A stretch of 15,370 bases of DNA, from contig WFWK01000039.1 of NCBI GenBank assembly GCA_015491135.1, forward strand, positions 1-15,370, written 5' to 3'. Numbering within the stretch: the stretch's first letter is position 1; every line of letters begins with the position of its first letter. This document shows positions 1 to 6,603 of this stretch, in pieces. The translations under genes and the position numbers were made by a program. The stretch is from Patescibacteria group bacterium (GTDB lineage Bacteria; Patescibacteriota; Minisyncoccia; Phycocordibacterales; UBA2100). Below the pieces are notes generated by a model that worked only from the letters and a program-made list of their open reading frames with translations, was not told where the DNA came from and made no database searches.

Positions 1-2
1 AA

Positions 3-761
3 CAAAGGCCCACTTTGGGTGTTTTTACCGTTGAGCCGAACGATGCCATAGAAAAGTATATATTAAAGAAAAAGCAAGCGGCACAAGAAGTTGGAATTGA
101 TACACAAATATACAAATACGACAAAACCATACAGACAGCCGATTTTTTAAAAAAGATGATTGAAAAGATAAGAGACCTTGATGCCCTTATAGTGCAACTT
201 CCCTTGCCGGAGCATATAGATTCTCAGAGGGTTTTTAAAGCTATACCTGAGGTTGTAGATGTTGATGTACTAAACCCTTTTCATTTTGAAGCTTATAAGA
301 GAGGGGAGACGGCTTTTGAACCACCCGTTGCGGGCGCTATAAGAGAGATAATAGAGAATTACAAAATATCACTCTCCGGCAGAAATGTTATAGTTGGCGC
401 CGGGAAATTGGTTGGAAGGCCAACAGCGGCGCTGTTTGACAGGTTGGGTGTAAACTACACTGTTATAACCGAGCAGACAGATGCCACCATAGCCAAGCAT
501 CTTTTGAAAGAAGCGGATTTAATAGTCTCCGGTGTAGGTAAACCAAATCTTATTCTACCCGATGATATCAAATCCGGAGTTGTTTTAATTGATGCCGGAA
601 CAAGCGGAAGCAAGGGTGTGCTTTTGGGTGATATCTCAAGTGAGTGCCAAAGCAAAGCTTCCGTTTTTGCCAAAACCCCGGGAGGAGTGGGGCCGATAAC
701 CGTGGCATGTCTTTTAAGAAACACCGCAGAGGCGTTTTTAAGCAAACATGTCGGAGCATAA
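3..761 (+). CDS. folD: FolD, methylenetetrahydrofolate dehydrogenase/cyclohydrolase (5'-truncated by window edge)
   Basis: FolD interconverts 5,10-methylene-, methenyl- and 10-formyl-tetrahydrofolate in the cytoplasm. The frame is open from base 3, and PTLGVFTV is normally near residue 30 of FolD, so the true start lies outside the window. About 250 of the usual ~285 residues are present. Visible family marks are the Tyr-x3-Lys active-site pair (YILKK), the QLPLP segment with its Gln, an Asp-containing DVDV (usually DVDG), the nucleotide-binding stretch VIVGAGKLVGRP (usually VVGRSxIVGKP), and the C-terminal TPGGVGPITVACLLRNT. Several of these are divergent, which is unusual but keeps the catalytic Lys, Gln and Asp. 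The end overlaps tlyA by 14 bases, so the two are probably co-transcribed. Identity is firm; the preferred cofactor cannot be read from sequence. Confidence 0.93.
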   Translation, partial: QRPTLGVFTVEPNDAIEKYILKKKQAAQEVGIDTQIYKYDKTIQTADFLKKMIEKIRDLDALIVQLPLPEHIDSQRVFKAIPEVVDVDVLNPFHFEAYKRGETAFEPPVAGAIREIIENYKISLSGRNVIVGAGKLVGRPTAALFDRLGVNYTVITEQTDATIAKHLLKEADLIVSGVGKPNLILPDDIKSGVVLIDAGTSGSKGVLLGDISSECQSKASVFAKTPGGVGPITVACLLRNTAEAFLSKHVGA

Positions 762-1488
762 AATAAGAGCTGATCTTTTTTTGGTAAAAAACAAAATAGC
801 TCCTTCACGAGAGAAGGCAAAATTTATGCTTGAAAATGGATTTGTGCTTATAGATGGCAGAGCAGTGAAACCTTCCTCGGCAATTTCTTTAGATGCTAAG
901 ATAGCGGTTTTAAATCAAGCACCCGTATCGCGGGCTTACTACAAACTAAAATATGCTCTTGATGTTTGGGGAGAGAAGTTTAACTTAAATCAGCGGATAG
1001 AAGCAAGCATTGTTTTAGATGTAGGAAGTAGCACAGGCGGTTTTGTGCAAGTCCTGCTTGAGATAGGAGCAGGCAGAGTTTATGCGGTTGATGTGGGTGA
1101 AGGTCAGCTACATTCCAACCTAGTTTCAAATCCGGCGGTTGTTGTTTATGAGAATACCGATATAAGGGATTTTAAAACCGAAGATGAGATAAGTTTTTTC
1201 TCGGCAGATGTGTCTTTTATAAGTCTTAAATTGGTACTACCGCATTTGGCGAGCATGTTAAAGAGTGAGGTGTATGGTGTGGTTTTGTTTAAACCTCAGT
1301 TTGAAGTTGGAAAAAGCAAGCTCGGAAAAAATGCGAAAGTATCAAAAGAGAACGCGCTTTGCGCTCTAGATAACTTTAAAAAAGAAGTTGAACGGACAGG
1401 TTTTAAGTTTATAGATAGTATTAAATCTCCCATTTTGGGTAAAAAATCACAAAATATGGAGTTTTTGGTGTTGCTTGAGCGAGTTTAA
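748..1488 (+). CDS. tlyA: TlyA-family rRNA 2'-O-methyltransferase (S4 + FtsJ-like domains)
   Basis: TlyA proteins methylate ribose 2'-OH groups on rRNA (16S C1409 and 23S C1920 in mycobacteria); the family is often misnamed hemolysin. The 246-residue product has an N-terminal S4 RNA-binding domain (about 1-60: RADLFLVKNKIAPSREKAK, then GFVLIDGRAVKPS). A Rossmann methyltransferase domain follows, with SAM motif DVGSSTGGF (91-99), a second acidic motif VYAVDVGEGQL, a DVSFISL segment and FKPQFE (181-186). The SRAYYKLKYAL linker corresponds to the usual SRGGxKL. Length is slightly below the ~265 typical of the family. The ATG at 748 lies inside the end of folD, implying translational coupling. 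The gene converges on pcm, and no strong hairpin lies in the 20-base gap between them. Confidence 0.92.
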   Translation: MSEHKIRADLFLVKNKIAPSREKAKFMLENGFVLIDGRAVKPSSAISLDAKIAVLNQAPVSRAYYKLKYALDVWGEKFNLNQRIEASIVLDVGSSTGGFVQVLLEIGAGRVYAVDVGEGQLHSNLVSNPAVVVYENTDIRDFKTEDEISFFSADVSFISLKLVLPHLASMLKSEVYGVVLFKPQFEVGKSKLGKNAKVSKENALCALDNFKKEVERTGFKFIDSIKSPILGKKSQNMEFLVLLERV

Positions 1489-1508
1489 TTAATTTCAATT
1501 CTCTACAT

Positions 1509-2123
1509 TCAGTCCTTTACAAGAGGAACAAAAGAGAATCCATCGTATTTTTGCATATCCAACTTGCCGTTTTCTTTTTTAATTTTGACTATTGAATTTG
1601 AAATTGGGATAACCATAATTCCACCGTCTTTCAGTTGGTCTACTAGCTCTTGCGGAATTGAGTTTGTCTCGGCTGAAACAAGAATTCTGTCGAATTTTTC
1701 ACCCGGTATACCAAGTTGTTTTTGCGCTTGCATAATTTTTGCCCACGGAAAGTCAAATTTATTTAGGTTTTCTTGTCCAAATTCTACAAGTTCAGGTATT
1801 CTCTCCAGACCGATTACACCTCCTTTTTCGCCAACCAAAAAACCTAACAGAGCCGTACTCCAGCCACTTCCCGAGCCTATATCAAGAACTTTTGCGCCTT
1901 CAAAAACATCAAGTAACTCCAGCATAAAAACAACTGTATAAGGTTGAGAAATTGTCTGACCAAAACCTATAGGCAAGGGGATGTTTTTATAGGCTTCCTC
2001 TTTTAAATCGTCAGGTACAAACAGTTTTCTGTCTACAACCTCAAGAGCAAGCTTGAGTTTTGGGTTCTGCAGAACACCCAAACTTTCTAACTCTCTTATC
2101 ATTTCTTGTTTACTTGTTACCAT
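1509..2123 (-). CDS. pcm: Protein-L-isoaspartate O-methyltransferase
   Basis: PCMT methylates isoaspartyl residues in aged proteins so that they can be repaired. The 204-residue product carries the family signature GQTISQP (55-61) and SAM motif I VLDIGSGSGW (79-88), followed by LERIPELVEFGQENL and a late GGIMVIP strand. Length fits the ~205-215 residue family. The start is the ATG at 2123. No Shine-Dalgarno sequence precedes it; instead a TATAAT box (2130-2135, minus strand) sits exactly six bases upstream, so the mRNA is predicted to be leaderless. The gene is divergent from the 2H phosphoesterase gene and convergent with tlyA. Confidence 0.95.
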   Translation of the reverse strand: MVTSKQEMIRELESLGVLQNPKLKLALEVVDRKLFVPDDLKEEAYKNIPLPIGFGQTISQPYTVVFMLELLDVFEGAKVLDIGSGSGWSTALLGFLVGEKGGVIGLERIPELVEFGQENLNKFDFPWAKIMQAQKQLGIPGEKFDRILVSAETNSIPQELVDQLKDGGIMVIPISNSIVKIKKENGKLDMQKYDGFSFVPLVKD

Positions 2124-2129
2124 TTAACT

Positions 2130-2156
2130 ATTATAAATCTTGTTTTCATTTTTCAA
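2130..2156 (-). promoter_or_regulatory. Promoter of pcm, predicted leaderless
   Basis: On the minus strand a TTGAAA -35 (2151-2156) and a perfect TATAAT -10 (2130-2135) are separated by 15 bases, which is short. Six bases lie between the -10 box and the ATG at 2123, placing the transcription start at the A of the start codon. Confidence 0.55.
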
Positions 2157-2173
2157 CAGTATCTGGAACACAG

Positions 2174-2228
2174 CACTTGACAAGTGTGATATTTAAGTTA
2201 TTTTCAACTATAGTTTGTACCGTACAAA
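2174..2228 (+). promoter_or_regulatory. Promoter/operator region of the 2H phosphoesterase gene with two palindromes
   Basis: A consensus TTGACA (2177-2182) is followed after 16 bases by TATTTT (2199-2204). The -35 is embedded in the perfect inverted repeat CACTTG-A-CAAGTG (2174-2186). A second perfect inverted repeat, TTTGTAC-C-GTACAAA (2214-2228), lies just before the ribosome-binding site. These are good operator candidates; no regulator is recognisable next to them. Confidence 0.45.
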
Positions 2229-2245
2229 AGTGAAAGGAGAAAAGG

Positions 2246-2776
2246 ATGCCCGATGAGGAAAATAGAGAGAGACTAATGGTAATTGCATGTTTTAAAGGAT
2301 TCCCTGATGTGCTTGAGACAGCACGTTCCCCACACTTGACACTTGTTCCGGCCATGTTTATAGAGGAGGGCCGAATTGCAGATATGCTCCCTAGTATAAG
2401 AAGCATTATCTCTTCAATTCCTCAGTTTGAAGCTGTAATTACTAAATGGCATCTATTAGGTAAAAGAAATGATACTCATGCATGGGAAGTATATGGCATT
2501 TTTGGTGATGGATCCATCACTTCAATTGAAGGGTTACACCATAAACTTCTTAAAGAATTTGCTCATTTGGGAGTGGATATTCATGCAAAATTCAATAGAG
2601 ACAAATTTATCCCTCACATAACAGATAGACAAGTGCGCTTTAAGGTTGGAGATATATTCCAAGTTAACAAGATTCTTGTTCTTAAGAAATTGCCCCTTGG
2701 TAATTATGAACTATTGTTTGAGAAAGTTTTTGATGAAGATTCAAAAGAAAAATGTTGCAACGGCCTCGTCGTGTAA
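2246..2776 (+). CDS. 2H phosphoesterase-superfamily protein (LigT/2'-5' RNA ligase-like)
   Basis: The 176-residue product has the two H-x-T/S motifs that define 2H phosphoesterases: H30-L-T32 (SPHLTL) and H124-I-T126 (FIPHIT), about 94 residues apart as expected. Members hydrolyse or ligate 2',5' or cyclic phosphodiesters in RNA or nucleotides, so an intracellular RNA or nucleotide phosphodiesterase is likely; the substrate cannot be deduced. The ATG is preceded by a good AAGGAG site about eight bases upstream, unlike neighbouring pcm. The gene stands alone, divergent from pcm, with a promoter carrying palindromes. Its last codons form the 5' arm of the terminator and its TAA sits in the terminator loop, so the final residues (about NGLVV) are shaped by the hairpin. 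Confidence 0.75.
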   Translation: MPDEENRERLMVIACFKGFPDVLETARSPHLTLVPAMFIEEGRIADMLPSIRSIISSIPQFEAVITKWHLLGKRNDTHAWEVYGIFGDGSITSIEGLHHKLLKEFAHLGVDIHAKFNRDKFIPHITDRQVRFKVGDIFQVNKILVLKKLPLGNYELLFEKVFDEDSKEKCCNGLVV

Positions 2777-2797
2777 GCGACGAGGCCGTTTTAATTT
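2759..2797 (+). terminator. Rho-independent terminator overlapping the end of the 2H phosphoesterase gene
   Basis: A perfect 13-bp stem (2759-2771 with 2778-2790), with a six-base loop containing the stop codon of the upstream gene, is followed by TTTTAATTT on the plus strand. The stem abuts the TAA of hisS, which converges from the right. The minus-strand tail is not U-rich, so it mainly serves the plus strand. Confidence 0.85.
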
Positions 2798-4041
2798 GCT
2801 ATAAATTTCATAATTTCCTTTTCGGTTAATTCAAATTGCGTTTCAGCTTTTAAATCTTTCAACGTAAATTTGCCGGTTTGAATCTCTTTTTCTCCAACAA
2901 ACAAAACAAAAGGTATTTTTTTCTTAAGAGCGCGTTTTATATGATTATCTGGCTTTTTGGCTATAAATTGATACTCAACCGAGATGTTGGCATCTCGCAG
3001 AGTTTGCGCTACTTTAAATCCTTCAAGCAGGTACTTTTCATTCAGAAGTCCTATTATAACTTGTGTTTTTGAATCAAAGTTTGGAATTAAATCTCTTGCT
3101 TTTAGGAATTCTTCTATTGTTACATCTCCCATTCCAAATCCTATTCCGGTTATTTTTTCGTTGCTAAACAGAGATGCCAAATCGTCATAGCGACCACCAC
3201 CGAAAAGTGAACGAGTATTTTCAGGGTTTGTATCAAAAATTTCAAAAACAACTCCTGTGTAATAATTAAATCCTCGTACGGTTCCGGTATCTATCACCAC
3301 ATTTGTTATGCCAATTTCGGCAAGTTTGGTTTTTAGTTCATCGAGTCTGTCGGTAGATGATTTAGTGTCAAGTTTTGCAAGCAAAGCCTTTGTTTTTTCT
3401 TGTATAACTTTTGCCAGTTCAGTTTCAAATTCTTCTGACGGCATTTTTGCTCGTTTATCCAAAAGTTTCATTGTCTGCTGTCTTTGCTTTAAGCTCAATT
3501 CAAACTCATCAAAAATGTCTTGCAAAAACTTTCTGTCGTTTAGACGAATTTCAAAATCGGTATCTTTTGCACCAAAGGCTTTCATGATTGAGTAGGCGAG
3601 AGATATGACTTCAATTTCAGCTTCAAGTCCTTCAACCCCAAACAAATCGGCATTTAGTTGCCAAAACTCGCGAAGACGTCCCTTTTGCGGTCTTTCGTAC
3701 CTGAAACAGTTAGGAATGGAGTACCAACGCACAGGAAAAGAAAGTTCACGTTTGGAGGCCGCTATCATGCGCGCAACTGTTGGGGTCATCTCCGGGCGCA
3801 GGGTTACGCTTCTTCCGCCACGATCTTGAAAAGTGTAAGTTTGCTCGTTTACAATCTCTTCGCTCTCAGATGCTTTTGTTGTGTAAAGTTCGGTTGGCTC
3901 AAGAACGCTTGCATCATATTTTTCATAACCGAAAAGTTCACAAGTTTTAGACATTGTATCTAAAATAAAATCGTGCACCCTTTTTTTCTCCGGTGGGAAA
4001 TCGCGTACCCCTTTATAACAAGTTGTCGGTAATTTGTTCAT
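2791..4041 (-). CDS. hisS: Histidyl-tRNA synthetase (first copy)
   Basis: HisRS attaches histidine to tRNA-His. The 416-residue class II synthetase has the N-terminal KGVRDFPP motif, LRPEMTPTVAR (81-91), motif 2 FRYERPQKGRLREFWQ (113-128), the histidine-binding segment RGFNYYTGVVFE (256-267), a motif-3 region GIGFGMGDVTIE, and a C-terminal anticodon-binding domain (from about 326, QVIIGLL to the end). Length matches bacterial HisRS. It is the last gene of a closely packed minus-strand group: the PH-domain gene ends 17 bases before its ATG. It has a Lys/Glu-rich composition and uses AGG and AGA as well as CGN codons for arginine in motif 2, unlike the second HisRS at 9082-10368. This is probably the housekeeping enzyme. 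Confidence 0.95.
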   Translation of the reverse strand: MNKLPTTCYKGVRDFPPEKKRVHDFILDTMSKTCELFGYEKYDASVLEPTELYTTKASESEEIVNEQTYTFQDRGGRSVTLRPEMTPTVARMIAASKRELSFPVRWYSIPNCFRYERPQKGRLREFWQLNADLFGVEGLEAEIEVISLAYSIMKAFGAKDTDFEIRLNDRKFLQDIFDEFELSLKQRQQTMKLLDKRAKMPSEEFETELAKVIQEKTKALLAKLDTKSSTDRLDELKTKLAEIGITNVVIDTGTVRGFNYYTGVVFEIFDTNPENTRSLFGGGRYDDLASLFSNEKITGIGFGMGDVTIEEFLKARDLIPNFDSKTQVIIGLLNEKYLLEGFKVAQTLRDANISVEYQFIAKKPDNHIKRALKKKIPFVLFVGEKEIQTGKFTLKDLKAETQFELTEKEIMKFIAN

Positions 4042-4058
4042 AATCTTTTTTAATTTAA

Positions 4059-4622
4059 TTAAACGTACAAGGTTTTATTGTTTAATGTTCCGTTTGCTTT
4101 GCTTGTCTCTGTGGCACTGTCAACCAATTTCATTATTTTTTGCGCAACCTCTGACGGTTTTGGAATATTGTGCATTTGTGTCATGAATGTTTTGTATCCG
4201 GCAGTTTCAACTGAGATAGTACCAAAATTAAGCAATTCTTCCAATATTCCTTTTCTTCTGATTGAGACATTCTGCACCCTTTCAAGTCTTAAGGTGGAGC
4301 GAGTTCTGTGAAAGAGATTTATTTGCTCTATATGTATGATGCGCTTGTTTGTAACAATCCACAAATCAAGATAGTGATTTGTCCAGACAACAAACAAAGA
4401 TACCCAAAACAGCAAAAGAATTATTGCAAAGATAAACACCACGGTAGGGGAAACTTCAGAACCTGCTGTAGCAAAAGAAAAAACAATCAATGCCAAGACA
4501 AACCCCAAAGCAACATAGAAAACATCTCTTACAAACTTAAACCAATGCTTTCTGGTCAAAAGAATGATGTGCTCATCTTTTTGCAAGTTTATTTTTTGTT
4601 TTGTCAGATAACTTTTAATCAT
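4059..4622 (-). CDS. Bacterial PH-domain (bPH2/DUF304-type) membrane protein
   Basis: The 187-residue product has two transmembrane helices (about 31-52 and 59-80), then a soluble PH-like domain with the signature YLDLWIVTNKRIIHIEQ, SLxRVQNVSIRRKGILEELLNFGTISVETAG-type strand order, and a short polar tail. Proteins of this type (YdbS/YdbT-like) are membrane-anchored with unknown exact roles. Its ATG overlaps the stop of the upstream small membrane gene by four bases (ATGA), so the two are translationally coupled. hisS follows after 17 bases, but this more likely reflects operon packing than a shared function. Confidence 0.75.
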   Translation of the reverse strand: MIKSYLTKQKINLQKDEHIILLTRKHWFKFVRDVFYVALGFVLALIVFSFATAGSEVSPTVVFIFAIILLLFWVSLFVVWTNHYLDLWIVTNKRIIHIEQINLFHRTRSTLRLERVQNVSIRRKGILEELLNFGTISVETAGYKTFMTQMHNIPKPSEVAQKIMKLVDSATETSKANGTLNNKTLYV

Positions 4623-4810
4623 GCTTTAATTGCTATATAAGCTGATAGTAGCAAGGCCAAAATAAGGATTGAACCGAAAAAGTAAATGATAAACGTTGCA
4701 ATTGTTACCTTTGAATTCATAGCAAACATTTTCCAGTGATAAATGAGGATAAACGAAGCAGTAACCCAAGCTGCGATGGTTATTATGAGAACAAAGGTTA
4801 ACACAGACAT
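4619..4810 (-). CDS. Small two-helix membrane protein, unknown function
   Basis: This 63-residue product is almost entirely two hydrophobic helices (about 2-24 and 36-60) joined by a short polar stretch HWKMFAMNSK. No family is recognised. It is supported as a real gene by tight packing: it starts two bases after the stop of the VKOR-like gene and overlaps the PH-domain gene by four bases. A role with one of these two membrane proteins is an inference from position only. Confidence 0.65.
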   Translation of the reverse strand: MSVLTFVLIITIAAWVTASFILIYHWKMFAMNSKVTIATFIIYFFGSILILALLLSAYIAIKA

Positions 4811-4812
4811 AA

Positions 4813-5304
4813 TTAGTTGAATGTTTGTTGATCTTCTGCTTCTGCTGGGGTTTTCTCATCATTTGCACTTGCATCATTTTTTGTCGGCGAGATTTTAAAT
4901 GCCAAATACAAAATGGCAATGTACACCAAAAGTCCGTAGAAGCATGTTGGAAGAATTAAGGCTCCATAGACCATTTTTTCTTTAAACATTGCATAAATCT
5001 CTATTGCGGAAAAATAAGATGCAAAAACGATACCTAAAGCGGCAACTGTTCTTAGTGCATGCACGCGCGCCGTATTCATTTTTTGTCCGCCCCAACTGCA
5101 GAACCGGTTTGACAAAGCTAAAGCAAGCAACAACGCGAAGAAGCCAAAGCCAAAGTAGCAGGTGGGATAGCCCAAAAAGTACGAACAACCACTGTCAATT
5201 GCGCAAGTCTGCGAAAATAATTTAACGGCTGAGAGGTATCCGGAGAACAAAACACCGGCCACGGAAAGATAGATAATATAATTTTTAATTTGTTTTGTAT
5301 TCAT
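4813..5304 (-). CDS. VKOR/DsbB-like four-helix membrane protein
   Basis: The 163-residue product has about four membrane helices and Cys residues at 34, 40, 49, 69 and about 121. The stretch after helix 1 (C-AIDSG-C-SYFLGYPTCYFG) resembles the loop-cysteine region of vitamin K epoxide reductase homologues, which drive disulfide formation in exported proteins. However, the usual C-terminal CxxC redox pair is not visible; the matching helix starts LPTCFYG with one Cys. It is therefore either a divergent VKOR-like protein or a related membrane family. The C-terminal tail is polar and acidic. The gene heads a packed run with the two following membrane genes and lies 75 bases from the secreted nuclease gene. 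Confidence 0.5.
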   Translation of the reverse strand: MNTKQIKNYIIYLSVAGVLFSGYLSAVKLFSQTCAIDSGCSYFLGYPTCYFGFGFFALLLALALSNRFCSWGGQKMNTARVHALRTVAALGIVFASYFSAIEIYAMFKEKMVYGALILPTCFYGLLVYIAILYLAFKISPTKNDASANDEKTPAEAEDQQTFN

Positions 5305-5379
5305 AAAGTTTTTTAATCTTGTAAATTCTTTTTGATTTTACAGGTTTTTACTCTTGCGCGCAACAGAGTGGTTTGAAAA

Positions 5380-5868
5380 CTACTGCTTTCTACAAGACCA
5401 CAGTCCTTTTTTGTGTAGCTTAGCTTGAAGTTGTGCTGATTCAAGAAGGTCCTTGAATGTGTTGTCCGGAGGGTAGTTTTTTGCTTTTGCAAAACCTTCC
5501 TCAACCATTTTTTGGTTTACAAATATGTCGGTGTAGACATATCTAAGCAGTCTGCCGTATTTATCTGTCTCGGACTTATCTTTTTTAAGGGTTACTTGTT
5601 TGTTATTTATAAACCGCTTTAGAGCTTCTTTTGCTTCTTGGTAGTAGCATTCTCCTTTCTCAGGGGCATCTATACCTATGAGTCTTATTTTGTCTCCCGA
5701 TGCGGTTTTGAAAGTATCACCATCTATTACATAGAGAACCTCAGCTTCTGATGACGGCAGAGTTGCAGAGACTGCCTCGTGCTTTAGAGATGTTGCTGTA
5801 GAATGAAGCAAAAATGATAGAAAAATTAAAAATGCAAGCAAAAACAGCTTTAATGTAAATTTTTTCAT
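5380..5868 (-). CDS. Secreted thermonuclease-family (SNase) nuclease
   Basis: The 162-residue product starts with a signal peptide or membrane anchor (MKKF, hydrophobic to about 22). An SNase domain follows: VIDGDTF with both calcium-site Asp residues (49, 51), IRLIGIDAPE with Arg62, Asp67 and Glu70, DKYGRLLRYV with Arg106, and a C-terminal KKGLW. All catalytic positions known from staphylococcal nuclease (its Arg35, Glu43, Arg87) are kept, so an active Ca-dependent DNA/RNA nuclease working outside the membrane is likely. Secreted nucleases of this type fit organisms that scavenge nucleotides, but that is inference. It is transcribed away from the 6005 gene. Confidence 0.9.
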   Translation of the reverse strand: MKKFTLKLFLLAFLIFLSFLLHSTATSLKHEAVSATLPSSEAEVLYVIDGDTFKTASGDKIRLIGIDAPEKGECYYQEAKEALKRFINNKQVTLKKDKSETDKYGRLLRYVYTDIFVNQKMVEEGFAKAKNYPPDNTFKDLLESAQLQAKLHKKGLWSCRKQ

Positions 5869-5935
5869 AAAACGAAATTATTGAATAACAAACACACAAA
5901 GCATATCATAATATTAATACCAAATAAGTAAGCAT

Positions 5936-5964
5936 TTGCACATATTGTGTATTTAATGCATTAT
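5936..5964 (+). promoter_or_regulatory. Probable promoter of the 6005 gene
   Basis: TTGCAC (5936-5941), 17-base spacer, CATTAT (5959-5964). Moderate match; the predicted 5' UTR is about 34 bases and contains a strong GGGAGGAG ribosome site just before the ATG. Confidence 0.4.
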
Positions 5965-6004
5965 TTATTTAGGCTTTTCATTTCCAACAGAGGGAGGAGA
6001 AGCG

Positions 6005-6334
6005 ATGTGCAAGCCATGGCATGACGCACATCATTTTGAGCAATTTTTATCTGCTGTTGTGGAGCAGGTAAGACGCGTAGCTAAAATGGGCCAGTTGCCA
6101 GATGGAATACGATATACACTTGAAGACATTGGAGGTCCGTTTAGGATAGAGAAAGTATCAATTTATGATGGATCCTATGAGATAGAGGCGTGGCCGGATG
6201 GGCATAGAGCTCGCATTTATCATGCTCCATCAAGGGGGTATATTTCTTTTGGTAGCGCAGCTCCGCTTCCGGAAGAAAAAGAAGAATTGGCAAGAGCCTT
6301 CTTGCCATTTTTAAAAACTCTGGAGATGCTTTAA
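6005..6334 (+). CDS. Hypothetical protein, 109 residues
   Basis: No family is recognised. The product is soluble and mixed alpha/beta in appearance: an N-terminal helix-forming stretch with three His in the first ten residues (WHDAHHFEQF), a middle part rich in Gly/Tyr/Trp strands (YDGSYEIEAWPDGHRARIYHAP), and a Glu-rich C-terminal helix. It is a real gene judging by the strong Shine-Dalgarno site (GGGAGGAG ending six bases before ATG) and its dedicated terminator immediately after the stop. It is transcribed alone and marks the left edge of the accessory-looking block. Confidence 0.7.
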   Translation: MCKPWHDAHHFEQFLSAVVEQVRRVAKMGQLPDGIRYTLEDIGGPFRIEKVSIYDGSYEIEAWPDGHRARIYHAPSRGYISFGSAAPLPEEKEELARAFLPFLKTLEML

Positions 6335-6344
6335 ACAGTACACA

Positions 6345-6376
6345 AAAAGGTCGCCTTTGCAGGCGACCTTTTAAAA
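6345..6376 (+). terminator. Rho-independent terminator after the 6005 gene
   Basis: A perfect 12-bp stem (6345-6356 with 6361-6372), loop TTGC, with U-rich 3' arm ending in TTTT. Confidence 0.85.
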
Positions 6377-6401
6377 ATTAACAAATTTTTAAGGGTTTTT
6401 G

Positions 6402-6429
6402 TTGACTTTGGTTTTTAGTTGTGTACAAT
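6402..6429 (+). promoter_or_regulatory. Promoter of the leader ORF and phosphoribosyltransferase gene
   Basis: TTGACT (6402-6407), 16-base spacer, TACAAT (6424-6429). The predicted start falls at about 6436-6437, on the ATG of the leader ORF, leaving about 167 bases of leader before the main gene. Confidence 0.65.
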
Positions 6430-6436
6430 ACAATAC

Positions 6437-6484
6437 ATGCAAATGCGCACCCATCATCATAATCGTGCAAGTAACCTCTTTTAG
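6437..6484 (+). CDS. Putative His-rich leader peptide (15 codons)
   Basis: The open frame reads MQMRTHHHNRASNLF and then TAG, with three consecutive CAT codons at 6452-6460. Its ATG coincides with the predicted transcription start, so it would be translated leaderless; a second in-frame ATG lies at 6443. The 5' arm of an outer stem (6444-6451) lies directly before the His codons, and the stop codon sits in the loop of a second hairpin (6473-6493). This is the layout of amino-acid attenuators such as hisL, where ribosome stalling at His codons changes RNA folding. Three His codons is fewer than in classical hisL, so chance is not excluded. Function is inference; the ORF and codons are seen directly. 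Confidence 0.5.
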   Translation: MQMRTHHHNRASNLF

Positions 6485-6565
6485 GAAGAGGTTGTGTTGG
6501 TGCGCAATCTTTAATCTCTCACTAACCCAGCCCCTTCCCGAAAGGGGTTTTATCTTTGGGGAAGG
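6444..6565 (+). promoter_or_regulatory. Candidate histidine attenuator leader (nested hairpins plus terminator-like stem)
   Basis: Visible pairings: outer stem TGCGCACC (6444-6451) with GGTGCGCA (6499-6506); inner stem AACCTCTT (6473-6480) with AAGAGGTT (6486-6493); terminator-like CCCCTT (6531-6536) with AAGGGG (6542-6547) followed by TTTTATCTTT. Two competing pairings also exist: CCTTCCC (6533-6539) with GGGAAGG (6559-6565), and GTTGGTG (6496-6502) with CACTAAC (6520-6526). A ribosome paused on the His codons would cover the 5' arm of the outer stem and free 6499-6506. How that would change the terminator-like hairpin is not obvious by eye, so the switching path is a proposal. Confidence 0.45.
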
Positions 6566-6603
6566 AGAGTTGTTCTTTCACATTACACAAAAGGAGGCGA
6601 GAC

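Noticed and set aside
6556..6603. N-terminal extension of the phosphoribosyltransferase gene to a non-ATG start at 6556
   Set aside because: The extension would cross the terminator-like region and its own coding would contain the AAGGAGG site; the ATG at 6604 is correctly spaced from that site.
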